Source: Sphingobacterium sp. HMA12 (GTDB lineage Bacteria; Bacteroidota; Bacteroidia; Sphingobacteriales; Sphingobacteriaceae). Taken from it: a stretch of DNA of 64,000 bases. The translations under genes and the position numbers were made by a program. The DNA is taken from NCBI RefSeq assembly GCF_002933815.1, contig NZ_BEYR01000003.1, positions 186,001 to 250,000 of the forward strand. The letters run 5' to 3'. The notes under the pieces were generated by a model. The model was not told where the DNA came from, made no database searches, and was given only the letters and a program-made list of their open reading frames with translations. Positions 22,901-32,102 of the stretch are shown here, piece by piece (the stretch's first letter is position 1; the number at the start of each line of letters is the position of its first letter).

Positions 22901-24148
22901 CTACTCGTATTTTGAAAAGTCTACTGCAAATATGCAGCGGTTGACCTGGCTGCCATTTTGTGCGCCGGCATTGGGCTCAAATTCGGTCAGGCTCCAAAGA
23001 TAACCGTAAGTTGCTTCGTAATACAGGGATTCGGCACCATATGGCCATCTGTAACGGACAGTATCATCGGCACCATCGCTGTATCGTGCCAGTCTGGCAT
23101 TTGATCCATAGGAATTGCTCGGAGAGCCTGTGCAGGATAGCCAGATGCGATTTCCCTTTCGGAATATTCCTTGGATACCATGCGCATGATTGTCGGTAAA
23201 CAGGCTGTTCTTTGGTGTAACTGTAACAATGCCTGTGTTTTGAAGTTTGCCGTCCGTATCAATAGGGAAGCCAAAAACCTGAGGTACGATGGCAGCATCA
23301 GCGCTACCGGCATAATATTGCCCAGTCCAAAGCTGGGTGCCCTCATCATTGATCTGGATAGTCGAAAAGGGACTGGCATTATTGATTTTTTGGTAGCCCA
23401 CCTGTGGTAATATATACCGATAGTTGAAGGCGAACAAATTACCGTTGCTATCTCTGCCGCATTTCTCACTGGTATCATCACCGGTGCTGACTTCAATAAT
23501 TTTATCGAGATCGAACACCCGAACGCCTAAATTTGTGCTGCTGAGATAAATTTTGCCTTTGAAGTAGGCAATACCACCGGCATGCACTTTGAGCGGAGCG
23601 TATGAACCGTATTGTGTATGGCTTGTTGTGCCGCTGGGAATATCGGGTTGCACCAGGAGCATATGACGGTAAGTCAGGTAGGTACTTGAGCTTGGGCTAA
23701 TGTCAATCAGCGTAATGCGAGAACCCTTATGTTCGGCATTATTGCGGGCATACCAGCTGACCAAAAGATAACGGACGCCATTTTTTGTAAATCCCGCAAT
23801 ACCCTGTGGCCGCCAGATGGCCGTGGTTTCATCATCACTGTTCCAACGAATCCCACGTACCCGATTTTCCTCTGGAATATTGAATCCATAGACCTCGGTA
23901 TAGGCACTTCCGCCGATAGCCTGACGGTTTTTGTTCACCTGGGAAGGGTTTAGAAAACTGAATCCTGAATTGATGTAGGTGCTGGTATTGACATAATTGT
24001 TGACAGTGACAGCTGCGGCGTTTATATTCGCTTTAAGCTTTGTTGGTACTTCATTTTCTGCTAACGCCGTCATTACGTCATTTTTCTGACAGCTTATGCT
24101 TGTCGTGGCAAGCATAAAAATCAATCCAAGTGTTTGTCGTTGAATCAT
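22901..24148 (-). CDS. Exported lipoprotein of unknown function, probable beta-propeller
   Basis: A 415-residue protein with a lipoprotein signal ending T-S-I-S-C-Q near residue 20. The mature chain has repeated aromatic and glycine-rich strands such as R-Y-L-L-V-S-W-Y-A, G-G-I-A-Y-F-K-G-K-I-Y-L-S-S-T-N, H-G-I-Q-G-I-F-R-K-G-N-R-I-W-L-S and Y-G-Y-L-W-S-L-T-E, which look like blades of a beta-propeller. No catalytic motif is evident, and I cannot name the family. It is monocistronic, with its own terminator at 22845-22887. A secreted lectin-like or binding role is only a guess. Confidence 0.72.
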   Translation of the reverse strand: MIQRQTLGLIFMLATTSISCQKNDVMTALAENEVPTKLKANINAAAVTVNNYVNTSTYINSGFSFLNPSQVNKNRQAIGGSAYTEVYGFNIPEENRVRGIRWNSDDETTAIWRPQGIAGFTKNGVRYLLVSWYARNNAEHKGSRITLIDISPSSSTYLTYRHMLLVQPDIPSGTTSHTQYGSYAPLKVHAGGIAYFKGKIYLSSTNLGVRVFDLDKIIEVSTGDDTSEKCGRDSNGNLFAFNYRYILPQVGYQKINNASPFSTIQINDEGTQLWTGQYYAGSADAAIVPQVFGFPIDTDGKLQNTGIVTVTPKNSLFTDNHAHGIQGIFRKGNRIWLSCTGSPSNSYGSNARLARYSDGADDTVRYRWPYGAESLYYEATYGYLWSLTEFEPNAGAQNGSQVNRCIFAVDFSKYE

Positions 24149-24235
24149 CGTTTATGTAATCGAGGTTTATGTAATCCTATACAAACCTAACTGCAAATAG
24201 TTTGTAAGCTATCTGCGAAACTAAATGATTCAACG

Positions 24236-24385
24236 ATGATTGGGATAAACGTACTATTAAATCTGTATTATATTTATGTGCACCTGATCTCAGCGGTCAT
24301 TCTACTATTTATTTTCGGTATCATCGCGCCACTCTGGATTGCCGCTCCGTCCGACAATACTTTGTTAGCCACAGCTTCGTCCTAA
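24236..24385 (+). CDS. Possible small membrane protein, 49 codons
   Basis: An ATG-started frame of 49 codons ending TAA at 24383-24385, in the 295-nt gap between two leftward genes. The product would have one long hydrophobic segment (I-S-A-V-I-L-L-F-I-F-G-I-I-A-P-L-W) and a short polar tail. A membrane-spanning run of this length is a mild argument for coding. No promoter or neighbour supports it, and I do not recognise the family. Confidence 0.28.
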   Translation: MIGINVLLNLYYIYVHLISAVILLFIFGIIAPLWIAAPSDNTLLATASS

Positions 24386-24443
24386 AGATGTCCCTAACAT
24401 CCGGGCTTGTTATCCTGTTGCGCCCCCTATCCTGAGAACCCAA

Positions 24444-27400
24444 TTATTTTTCAGTCGCTGTCTTTTCTTGCTGAGATTCTTTGTACACTTTACTGTCCTC
24501 ATCGTCCATGTCCATATCGAGATCTTCCTCTTTATATTTTCCCATTTTAAGCTGAAAATTATCTGCGGTACCGGTGATGCGCATCGGGATTCCGAAGATT
24601 CCGAATGGAGGTAGTCCAAGTCTGAACCCAAGATTCATCCGTCCATCTAATGTAACTTGACCCTCAAATCGGGGTCTGAATCCCATCATCTTCATTTTGG
24701 TACGTTCGATGGTCATGACATTGTTCTTGATATGTGATTTGATGACAACTTTTTTCACTTCGCCGTCTTTCAATTTTTCTTTTGAGGTAGATTCGCTGAT
24801 ACCGTTCAGTAACTTGAACCCTCTGAATTTGATCTGGTTTAGCGTCAAGGTACCTTCACCGACAATGGAAGGCATGACAGGCTGCATATTGCCGTTCAAT
24901 AAGCCGCCCAGTTTATAATCCAAAGAGACAAGGCCATGCGCATTTTTGGCAGCAGTCACCATCTCTCTGAACATTGGAATTTCCTTATAGGCACGTTGGA
25001 TATCAAAGCTGTCCGCTTTTACAGCGTAGTCGAATGCGGCTCTACGGGGATTTATTGGTCTATAATTTCCATTCATAGCTGCTTTTAATCCCGCCAGTTC
25101 AAAAGTGGTGTTGTTGAGCGCCAGTTTGCCTTCTTTGATCTGTAGATCCCCCTTGAAATCTTTGATATTCATGTTGTTGTAAGAGACATTGGTGACTAAG
25201 CCCAGTACCTGAACATCCAGGTTTTTAGGCAAAAGGATCACACCTGTCTCTGAAGAAGAGGATGCCGCCGAAGGATTGTCCGCAAAAACCATAAAGTCAT
25301 CAACAGTGATTTTTTTGCTGTTGAGTGTGAACTGCCCCTGTAAGGCTGCATTGCTATTGGTCAGGTAATTAATGATATTATTCATGTAGCCTTTTATCGA
25401 AATCGCATTTTTACCGTAATTGACCAGGAATCTATCAAAGTTCATTTTCTCCTGGTGAAAGCTAAAGTCACCGCTCTTGATCGCTATGGGCTGAGGGAGA
25501 AGATCTGTCTCTACCTGGATCTGGCCGATGTTGATGTGGCCACTATTGTGGAGTCTGGTATAACGTCCGCTCGTCGCATCGCTCTGAAGACCTTTTAGAC
25601 TGAAATCTGTATGGATGAACCCGTCAATATTGGTTCCGTCCAAAGCAAAAAACCTATAGATCGGACCAAGGTTGAGTTTTCCTTTGGACTGAATATGATA
25701 GTTGATGTTATTGAAATTGCGCAGATCTGCATTCAGGAAAAATGGTTCCCCCGCGAAGGTAAATGAAACAGGTAGTATTTTCACATTCAAATCACGTAAA
25801 GACCCCTTCGCACTATTCACGAAGGCTTCAACATGTATATTATCCATTGGAATAGGGTACTCCTTGGATTTGATAAACCCATCTTTCATCACAATGGAAG
25901 TATTGGTTTGCGGAAAAATATTCCGTTTGAGATCGACATAACCTTTTGCATTGAGGTTGACATCAATCAGTCCCGCCAGTTCGATATCTTTGATCGGATA
26001 GAAGCTTTTGATATCGGCCAAATTGAATAAGGCTTTGAGGTCAGACTGTACGGCAATTTTATTGAAATCCGTTATAGAAACATAACCCTTGATATAATTG
26101 TTGAGCGCCTGGATAGAGATGTCGTGAATAGCGATAGCGGCGCTTTGCATTTTGCCATCCGGGTCTTTTGCCTCAAGGCGATACGCAATCTTTTCAAGCC
26201 CTTTTGGGAGATTGGCCAATTTGAAATGACCATCTGCGAGGGTGTTTTTAATGTCAAATGTCGGTATGGAAGCAATGTACTCCTGTTTGCGCTTTTGAAG
26301 ACCGACTTTGCGTGTGGCTTTGGCATAGGTTCCGTTGATCTTTGCGTCGAGATTCCAGCGGCCTCCGAAAGAGAAGTCCGGGAACTGCAAGGAGGAATAG
26401 AGGATACCCAGATCCAGGTCACTTTTCATATCAGCATGTACAGTCACAGGATGGAGTCCTGCGATTTGTCCTTTTGCGTTGAAGTAGCCTGATGCAACTT
26501 TAAAGTCAAATTGTTTCAGGTCAATCCGGAGCGAGTCGGGATTTAATACCGGAAGATCAATCCTTAATTTTGCATTCCAATCTGTTAGCGGATTTCTGGA
26601 TTGTTTATAAGCAAGATAACCGTTGTTGATGGTCAGTCCCAAAGAAAGATCGGGCATTTCGTTCTTGTCGACGATATAGTCTCCTAATAAGTTGACAAAT
26701 ACTTCAGAAGTACCCTTGACCGATAGATCTTTTATCCATGATGCGTAACTATTGGGAACCAGTGACAGCAATTCACTCAGGGTACTCTCCTGGGATTTTA
26801 GTTTAAAATCCAGGTGATAACCGTGCGATATAAAGGATAATAATCCCCGGAACCGTACAGGTAATTGATTGATCCTGATGTCATTTCTTTCAAATACAAA
26901 GGATAGATTATCGGTGTTGATACGGGTTAATAAGCTGGCGTCAATGGATTTTTTATCAACGTATAGTTCATTGTCGAAGGAAAAGGAAAAAGCGGCGATC
27001 TTGGCTTTGGTATTCAGGTCAAAAATATTCGACATCAGATCGCCCTTGCCCTCATAGTCCAGATCTTTGGCTTCAATCCATAATGGAATAGATTGATCTT
27101 CGTAATGTAGACTGGTCTTTTCAAATCTGATCAGCTGAAAGGCGAGTGCGCTGCTTTCGGAATCGTCTTTTGTCTTGGTGGAATCTGTAGGTGCGGATTT
27201 ATAAATGTTGTAGTTCGCATTGCCCAGCGAATCTACCAAAATATTGATTCTCCCATTGTTAACGATAAACTTGTCAATGATAATTTTAGACTTAAGCAAG
27301 CTCATGAGGTCAATCCCAAAGCTAACTTGTTTGGCGGCAAGCAAGGTGTCTTTTTTGAATGGTTCGGCGCCTTTTAACAACACGTCATCCATGGATGCTG

Positions 27401-27614
27401 TCAACAGCGGAAATTGATCAAAGAAGGTTAATCTGACTTTTGTATAGTTGAGTTCCCCATTGATATGTGCATTTGCCAAAGATTTGACTTTGTCGTTTAC
27501 TTCTTTTTCGAAGATATAGGGAATGGATAATATACAAAGAATAAATAGTGTTATTAAACTTGCTAGACCGATAGAGATTCGTTTGGCAAACTTTAAAAAT
27601 GTTGCTTTTGACAC
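24444..27614 (-). CDS. AsmA-family envelope protein
   Basis: A 1056-residue protein. A single N-terminal membrane helix (about residues 12-30) is followed by a long periplasmic chain typical of AsmA/TamB-like bridge proteins: repeated amphipathic beta strands, an N-terminal chorein-like segment, I-D-L-M-S-L-L-K-S-K-I-I-I-D-K and F-I-V-N-N-G-R-I-N, and the C-terminal AsmA-like region with L-K-L-A-L-N-N-T-T-F-like strands. The tail is charged (acidic run near 24500-24540). Such proteins are linked to outer-membrane lipid transport and assembly. I choose the GTG at 27614 because the only longer alternative is a TTG at 27734 that adds about 40 unrelated residues. Confidence 0.85.
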   Translation of the reverse strand: MSKATFLKFAKRISIGLASLITLFILCILSIPYIFEKEVNDKVKSLANAHINGELNYTKVRLTFFDQFPLLTASMDDVLLKGAEPFKKDTLLAAKQVSFGIDLMSLLKSKIIIDKFIVNNGRINILVDSLGNANYNIYKSAPTDSTKTKDDSESSALAFQLIRFEKTSLHYEDQSIPLWIEAKDLDYEGKGDLMSNIFDLNTKAKIAAFSFSFDNELYVDKKSIDASLLTRINTDNLSFVFERNDIRINQLPVRFRGLLSFISHGYHLDFKLKSQESTLSELLSLVPNSYASWIKDLSVKGTSEVFVNLLGDYIVDKNEMPDLSLGLTINNGYLAYKQSRNPLTDWNAKLRIDLPVLNPDSLRIDLKQFDFKVASGYFNAKGQIAGLHPVTVHADMKSDLDLGILYSSLQFPDFSFGGRWNLDAKINGTYAKATRKVGLQKRKQEYIASIPTFDIKNTLADGHFKLANLPKGLEKIAYRLEAKDPDGKMQSAAIAIHDISIQALNNYIKGYVSITDFNKIAVQSDLKALFNLADIKSFYPIKDIELAGLIDVNLNAKGYVDLKRNIFPQTNTSIVMKDGFIKSKEYPIPMDNIHVEAFVNSAKGSLRDLNVKILPVSFTFAGEPFFLNADLRNFNNINYHIQSKGKLNLGPIYRFFALDGTNIDGFIHTDFSLKGLQSDATSGRYTRLHNSGHINIGQIQVETDLLPQPIAIKSGDFSFHQEKMNFDRFLVNYGKNAISIKGYMNNIINYLTNSNAALQGQFTLNSKKITVDDFMVFADNPSAASSSSETGVILLPKNLDVQVLGLVTNVSYNNMNIKDFKGDLQIKEGKLALNNTTFELAGLKAAMNGNYRPINPRRAAFDYAVKADSFDIQRAYKEIPMFREMVTAAKNAHGLVSLDYKLGGLLNGNMQPVMPSIVGEGTLTLNQIKFRGFKLLNGISESTSKEKLKDGEVKKVVIKSHIKNNVMTIERTKMKMMGFRPRFEGQVTLDGRMNLGFRLGLPPFGIFGIPMRITGTADNFQLKMGKYKEEDLDMDMDDEDSKVYKESQQEKTATEK

Positions 27615-27792
27615 AGTGCTGTTTTTTTGTGGGTACAAAAGTCCGAAATTTATTGCTAAAGTTCGCTGATTGAAAGATTTATTTTGGTCTCTCCTGTAAA
27701 ATATGTCGAGATTCAATGACAAATGGATGAGCAAAGTCCTTTCTTATCAGGTGGTTTTGTAATGCTCGGAATTTTTCCCGTATTTTTGCGTC

Positions 27793-29148
27793 GTGAATTT
27801 TCGATTTAAAAATGCTGAACAGAAAAACGGTACTATCCTTATTTTCTGTTTGCTTTTGTTGCTGTTGATAGGTGGGGGACTGCTCGGTATTATCCATCAT
27901 AAAATAGATCGACTGAATAAAAGGGTATTGGTAGATTTTGCCGATGAAAATATGTTGCTGCTGAACAAGCAGCTGGAAATGTTACAACAAGAACTGTACA
28001 CATCTGAGAAAAGGTTGGTGGATACCCTACCAACAGCCCAGATTCGTCGTGATTCCCTGCTTGTCCTTATTCCGGTAAGCCAGTTGGACCGTGTGGACAA
28101 GAAGATGTGGATGCTTTATAAAACCCGCACCATAGCACATCGCTTATATCATATCTATATTGATATCGAAAAATTAAATGGCTATTTCGCACCACGATAC
28201 CGCTATTTTGGAAGAAGAGCTTATTTTGAAATTTATAATGATCAAGGTCTCTGTGTCGTTTCACCCGATAATACAAAGTGGGGAAAAAGAAAGGAAACCA
28301 AAGTAATCCCACAGGGCAAGATCGTTGAATCGGACTACCTCAAATTGGATGTGATGGTCAACTCCTATCCCTGTTCGATTATTTTTGTTGGGGGAGAAAT
28401 TCGGGTCAGTGTCCTGCTGTTGACCATCGAGGATGAGATCCAGGAAGTGATGACCTATAGTATTTTACTTGGTGTCGGTTTGATGCTTGTGGCAATAGCA
28501 CTTATCTATTTTAATGTGTTAGAGCGGCGCAAGATTCAGCAGCTCAAATTAATGGCTTTACAGCAGGAAAATGAATATACGCAGATGCGTCTGGTTCAGT
28601 TGCGGCAGCAGATCAATCCACATTTTTTGTTTAATACGTTTGGCTCCCTCCAATATCTGATTGGTAAGGATAATGATCTGGCGAAGTCTTTTGTGGGTAA
28701 GATGACCAAGGTGTATCGTAAAATGCTGCGTACAGACGACTCGGAATGGTCTTTGGTACAGGAAGAACTGGAGCTTGCAAAAGCGTATTTCTTTTTACAA
28801 CAGGTACGTTTTGGAGCAGCGCTCAAAGATATGGAGATTTCGATTCCAACAGCAGTATTGGGACATAAGCTGCCACGTCTGGCCTTGCAGATGCTGGTGG
28901 AAAATGCAATCAAACATACGCGTATTTCGCCGGAAAATCCACTTCAGATCGATATCGTATATCTATCGGACAGCAAAATCATAAAAGTAAGCAACAATTG
29001 GCAGCCGCGGCAGGGTGCTGAAATGGAAGGTGAGGGATATGGGCTTAATTACCTGGTGTCTATGTATGCCCATTATAGGTTAGACGGGTTTGGCTTCGGA
29101 ACAGTAGACAGACGTTTTTTTGTCAATTTGCCACTGCTGGATCTTTAA
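27793..29148 (+). CDS. LytS-type sensor histidine kinase
   Basis: A 451-residue membrane kinase with a GTG start. One helix near 15-33 and a second near 220-245 bracket a ~185-residue periplasmic sensor of no recognised family. The cytosolic part has a coiled linker, then the His_kinase (LytS/YehU) dimerisation motif with phospho-acceptor His near 277 in Q-I-N-P-H-F-L-F-N-T, the N box L-V-E-N-A-I-K-H (about 370), and a short G box G-E-G-Y-G-L-N-Y. Its partner is probably the LytTR regulator at 36857-37582, 7.7 kb away across the metalloprotease and SusC/SusD genes; no other regulator gene is adjacent. Confidence 0.9.
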   Translation: MNFRFKNAEQKNGTILIFCLLLLLLIGGGLLGIIHHKIDRLNKRVLVDFADENMLLLNKQLEMLQQELYTSEKRLVDTLPTAQIRRDSLLVLIPVSQLDRVDKKMWMLYKTRTIAHRLYHIYIDIEKLNGYFAPRYRYFGRRAYFEIYNDQGLCVVSPDNTKWGKRKETKVIPQGKIVESDYLKLDVMVNSYPCSIIFVGGEIRVSVLLLTIEDEIQEVMTYSILLGVGLMLVAIALIYFNVLERRKIQQLKLMALQQENEYTQMRLVQLRQQINPHFLFNTFGSLQYLIGKDNDLAKSFVGKMTKVYRKMLRTDDSEWSLVQEELELAKAYFFLQQVRFGAALKDMEISIPTAVLGHKLPRLALQMLVENAIKHTRISPENPLQIDIVYLSDSKIIKVSNNWQPRQGAEMEGEGYGLNYLVSMYAHYRLDGFGFGTVDRRFFVNLPLLDL

Positions 29149-29176
29149 AAAATGGTAGGGAGATGCGGTTTGGATA

Positions 29177-29211
29177 CGTGTTCATAGGTTATATGTGCGT
29201 GTTCATACGTT
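29177..29211 (+). promoter_or_regulatory. 21-bp-period direct repeat, candidate LytTR site
   Basis: CGTGTTCATAGGTT (29177-29190) and CGTGTTCATACGTT (29198-29211) differ at one base and start exactly 21 bp apart, two helical turns. LytTR-domain regulators bind paired direct repeats with about this spacing. The pair lies between the kinase and the metalloprotease-SusC/SusD genes. In the rest of the 316-nt gap, a second element AAGATTA-ACC-TAATCTT (29294-29310) forms a small hairpin; nothing else stands out. Confidence 0.5.
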
Positions 29212-29464
29212 GGAAATGCGCGCTCGTCCCTTTTGGGGTGATTCTATACAATATTTTTAACAAATTTGGCTCCTGATCTAGGAATTTAATTGCAAGATTA
29301 ACCTAATCTTAATCTTATCGGATGAAACAATCGCCAGCTCAATAGTTCTCACGATGAGTCCTACCATCAGCTTATGATCGCTTCATTTGCCATTGAAAAA
29401 CAAACCGGGTGCATTAGCAGGTATTTATGCTATTGAAAATCTGCGCTCAGAAAAAATTATTCGA

Positions 29465-32068
29465 ATGAACAACACTTATACCAAGCTAGCCCTAAGCCTT
29501 TTATTCTCGGCAGGCCTCATGCAATCTTGTTCTGTATTGCAGACGGTAGGTTTACGAAAAAAAGAGACTGTTACTTCTACAAAAGATTCTACAGCCAAGA
29601 AAGATACGACGATCGCCTATGATAAACTGTTTAAAGACGCGCGCGTGGACAGTGGTATGTTTGGTGTGATCCGAAAGGAAAATAATTATTATTTTGAAAT
29701 TCCATTGAAAAAAATGGGCCAGGACATTCTCCTGATCCAAAAATTGTCTTCCGTTCCCTTGGCGCTGAATGAGGCTGGTGTAAATAAGGGAATGAATTAT
29801 GAAAATAAGGTGATTCGGTTTACCCTGCGCAAAGAGAAGAAAGAGGTATGGGTTTCGGAGATTAAACCTCAGGTGGAAGTTCCTACAACTGATGCGATCG
29901 CTGCATCGGTCTACGATAATTATCGTCCCTCATACATCGAATCTTTTAAAGTGGAGAGCTACTCCAAAGATTCGAGTGCTGTGGTGATTAAAGTTAACAA
30001 GGTATTTGACGGGTCAGAAAAGAGCTTTACGGATGTTTTCACCTCTTTGGGTTTAGGTACCTCACCCAAAACCAGCATATCCACGATCGAAGAAATTAAA
30101 TCCTATTCCAATAATATTGTTGTGAAGTCGGTGTTGTCGACAAAAGTAACAGAGGGCAATGAATCGGTACCGGTATCACTGGAGGTTACAAGCAACCTTT
30201 ATGAACTGCCTGAAACGCCGATGGTAGCACGTTTTGCGGACCCACGTATTGGTTTTTTTACATCGCCACGTTGGTACTTTAACGATAAACAGCAAGAATT
30301 GGATAAAAAAAATCTGGTTAACCGCTGGCGACTGGAACCCAAAGATGAGGACAAAGCTCGTTACCTGAAAGGTGAACTGGTAGAGCCGAAAAAGCCTATT
30401 GTTTTTTATCTTGATCCGGCCACGCCAAAACAGTGGCGACAAGCCATCATTGATGGCGTTCACGATTGGCAGGAAGCATTTGAGGCAGCAGGTTTTAAGA
30501 ATGCGATTTTGGCCAAACAACAACCGGATAGTATCAAATTTGATCCGGATGATGCAAATGTATCTTCTATTGTATACGCTGCGTCAGCGCAGGCCAATGC
30601 GATGGGACCATCTGTGGTGGATCCTCGCTCCGGTGAGATTTTGGAAGCTGATGTGATCTGGTGGCATAATGTGATGACGATCTTGAATAGCTGGATGCGG
30701 ATCCAAACTGGTATTGTAGATACTTCGGCACGGTCGAATGTATTCTCGGATGAAAAAATGGCTCATGCCATTCGTTTTGTCTCTTCACATGAGATCGGAC
30801 ATACCTTGGGACTGATGCACAATATGGGTTCGTCGGCAAGTTTTCCTGTTGACTCGCTACGGAGTAAAAGCTTTACCGCAAAAATGGGGGGTACGGCACC
30901 ATCTATTATGGATTACGCACGTTTCAATTATGTAGCGCAACCTCAAGATGGTGTCGAGCAGATCACTCCGGTGATTGGAGCCTATGACAAATACGCAATC
31001 GGATGGGCTTACCGTTGGTATGGTAAAACCCAGCCTTGGGATGAAATACCTTTGTTGCGAAACGAAATTGATGCCCATGTTCATGACCCAATCTATCATT
31101 ACGGGGAGCAACAAGATTCCAAAAATATTGTGGATCCACGGGCACAATCCGAAGATCTGGGCGATGATGCAATGAAAGCTGGGGAATATGGCATGCTGAA
31201 TCTGCGTCGCATGATGCCTAATATCATCAATTGGACAACAAATACAGGGGATGACTACTACCGTGCTGGTAAATTATATATGGGCGTAGTTGGCCAATGG
31301 TATGCTTATGCAGACCATGTGCTGAATAATATCGGTGGTATTTATCTTGAAAATGCTGTTTTGGGCGACCAAAAAAATGCATATAGCCCCGTGCCTAAAG
31401 AAAAACAGATCGCTGCACTAGAATATTTAAAGAAACATGTGTTCTATATGCCGGATTGGTTATTTGTTCCGGAACTGATGGCGAAAACGTTTCCTTTAAG
31501 AGATTCACCAATGGGACCATTTGAATATGCACCTTATAACCTGCAACGGGAATTTCAATATGCCATGCTCTATAAATTGGTGAATGATGAACGTCTACTG
31601 CGCATGGTCGAAATGGAAAATCTCTTTGGCGACAAGAAAGCATGGAGTGCACCTGCATTTTTAGCATCTGTACGCAAAGAAATTTTCGCAAAAACGCTCG
31701 GTGGACAGACATTGGATCTTAAAACGCGCATGTTGCAACAGAATTACGTGGATGTGCTGATGGTTTCCACGAATAAGTCCATGGAGAAATTAAATGCAAA
31801 AAAATTAGCTGATGTCGAACAATTGATCGAAGGAACTCAGCCTAATCTGTGTTTGCATCCGCAACATACTGCTTCTGCTCAAGTGGGTTTACGTAATGTA
31901 CATGTCACTGGAATGATCCGTACTTCGGATATGCTGACCTATAAACGCGCTGAGCTGTATGAGATCTACCAATTGTTGAAACAGAAACAAAGGACAGGAG
32001 ATGCCACAACAAAAGCACATTATATGGATCTGCAATTGCGTATTGCAAATACCCTGCAATTGAACTAA
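29465..32068 (+). CDS. Zinc-dependent metalloprotease lipoprotein
   Basis: An 867-residue exported enzyme. The signal ends S-A-G-L-M-Q-S-C with lipid Cys near 23, so it is probably anchored in the outer membrane. The catalytic motif S-H-E-I-G-H-T-L-G-L-M-H (about 442-452) is the metzincin-type HExxHxxGxxH zinc site, followed by a Met-turn-like S-I-M-D-Y segment. The N-terminal ~350 residues match the DUF5117/DUF5118 layout, and the region after the zinc site is helical (DUF4953-like). It probably degrades proteins or peptides. I start at 29465 because the in-frame upstream ATG adds 26 residues without a signal. SusC follows after 34 nt. Confidence 0.88.
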   Translation: MNNTYTKLALSLLFSAGLMQSCSVLQTVGLRKKETVTSTKDSTAKKDTTIAYDKLFKDARVDSGMFGVIRKENNYYFEIPLKKMGQDILLIQKLSSVPLALNEAGVNKGMNYENKVIRFTLRKEKKEVWVSEIKPQVEVPTTDAIAASVYDNYRPSYIESFKVESYSKDSSAVVIKVNKVFDGSEKSFTDVFTSLGLGTSPKTSISTIEEIKSYSNNIVVKSVLSTKVTEGNESVPVSLEVTSNLYELPETPMVARFADPRIGFFTSPRWYFNDKQQELDKKNLVNRWRLEPKDEDKARYLKGELVEPKKPIVFYLDPATPKQWRQAIIDGVHDWQEAFEAAGFKNAILAKQQPDSIKFDPDDANVSSIVYAASAQANAMGPSVVDPRSGEILEADVIWWHNVMTILNSWMRIQTGIVDTSARSNVFSDEKMAHAIRFVSSHEIGHTLGLMHNMGSSASFPVDSLRSKSFTAKMGGTAPSIMDYARFNYVAQPQDGVEQITPVIGAYDKYAIGWAYRWYGKTQPWDEIPLLRNEIDAHVHDPIYHYGEQQDSKNIVDPRAQSEDLGDDAMKAGEYGMLNLRRMMPNIINWTTNTGDDYYRAGKLYMGVVGQWYAYADHVLNNIGGIYLENAVLGDQKNAYSPVPKEKQIAALEYLKKHVFYMPDWLFVPELMAKTFPLRDSPMGPFEYAPYNLQREFQYAMLYKLVNDERLLRMVEMENLFGDKKAWSAPAFLASVRKEIFAKTLGGQTLDLKTRMLQQNYVDVLMVSTNKSMEKLNAKKLADVEQLIEGTQPNLCLHPQHTASAQVGLRNVHVTGMIRTSDMLTYKRAELYEIYQLLKQKQRTGDATTKAHYMDLQLRIANTLQLN

Positions 32069-32102
32069 TATATTAACATCTATTATATCAACATCTACCA
32101 AA

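Noticed and set aside
27615..27734. TTG-initiated extension of the AsmA gene
   Set aside because: Adds 40 residues without family resemblance ahead of the membrane helix; the GTG at 27614 gives the normal start.
29163..29276. 37-codon frame across the 21-bp direct repeat
   Set aside because: The frame exists only because the repeat period is a multiple of three; the repeat is better explained as a regulator site. Kept as a caveat, not a gene.
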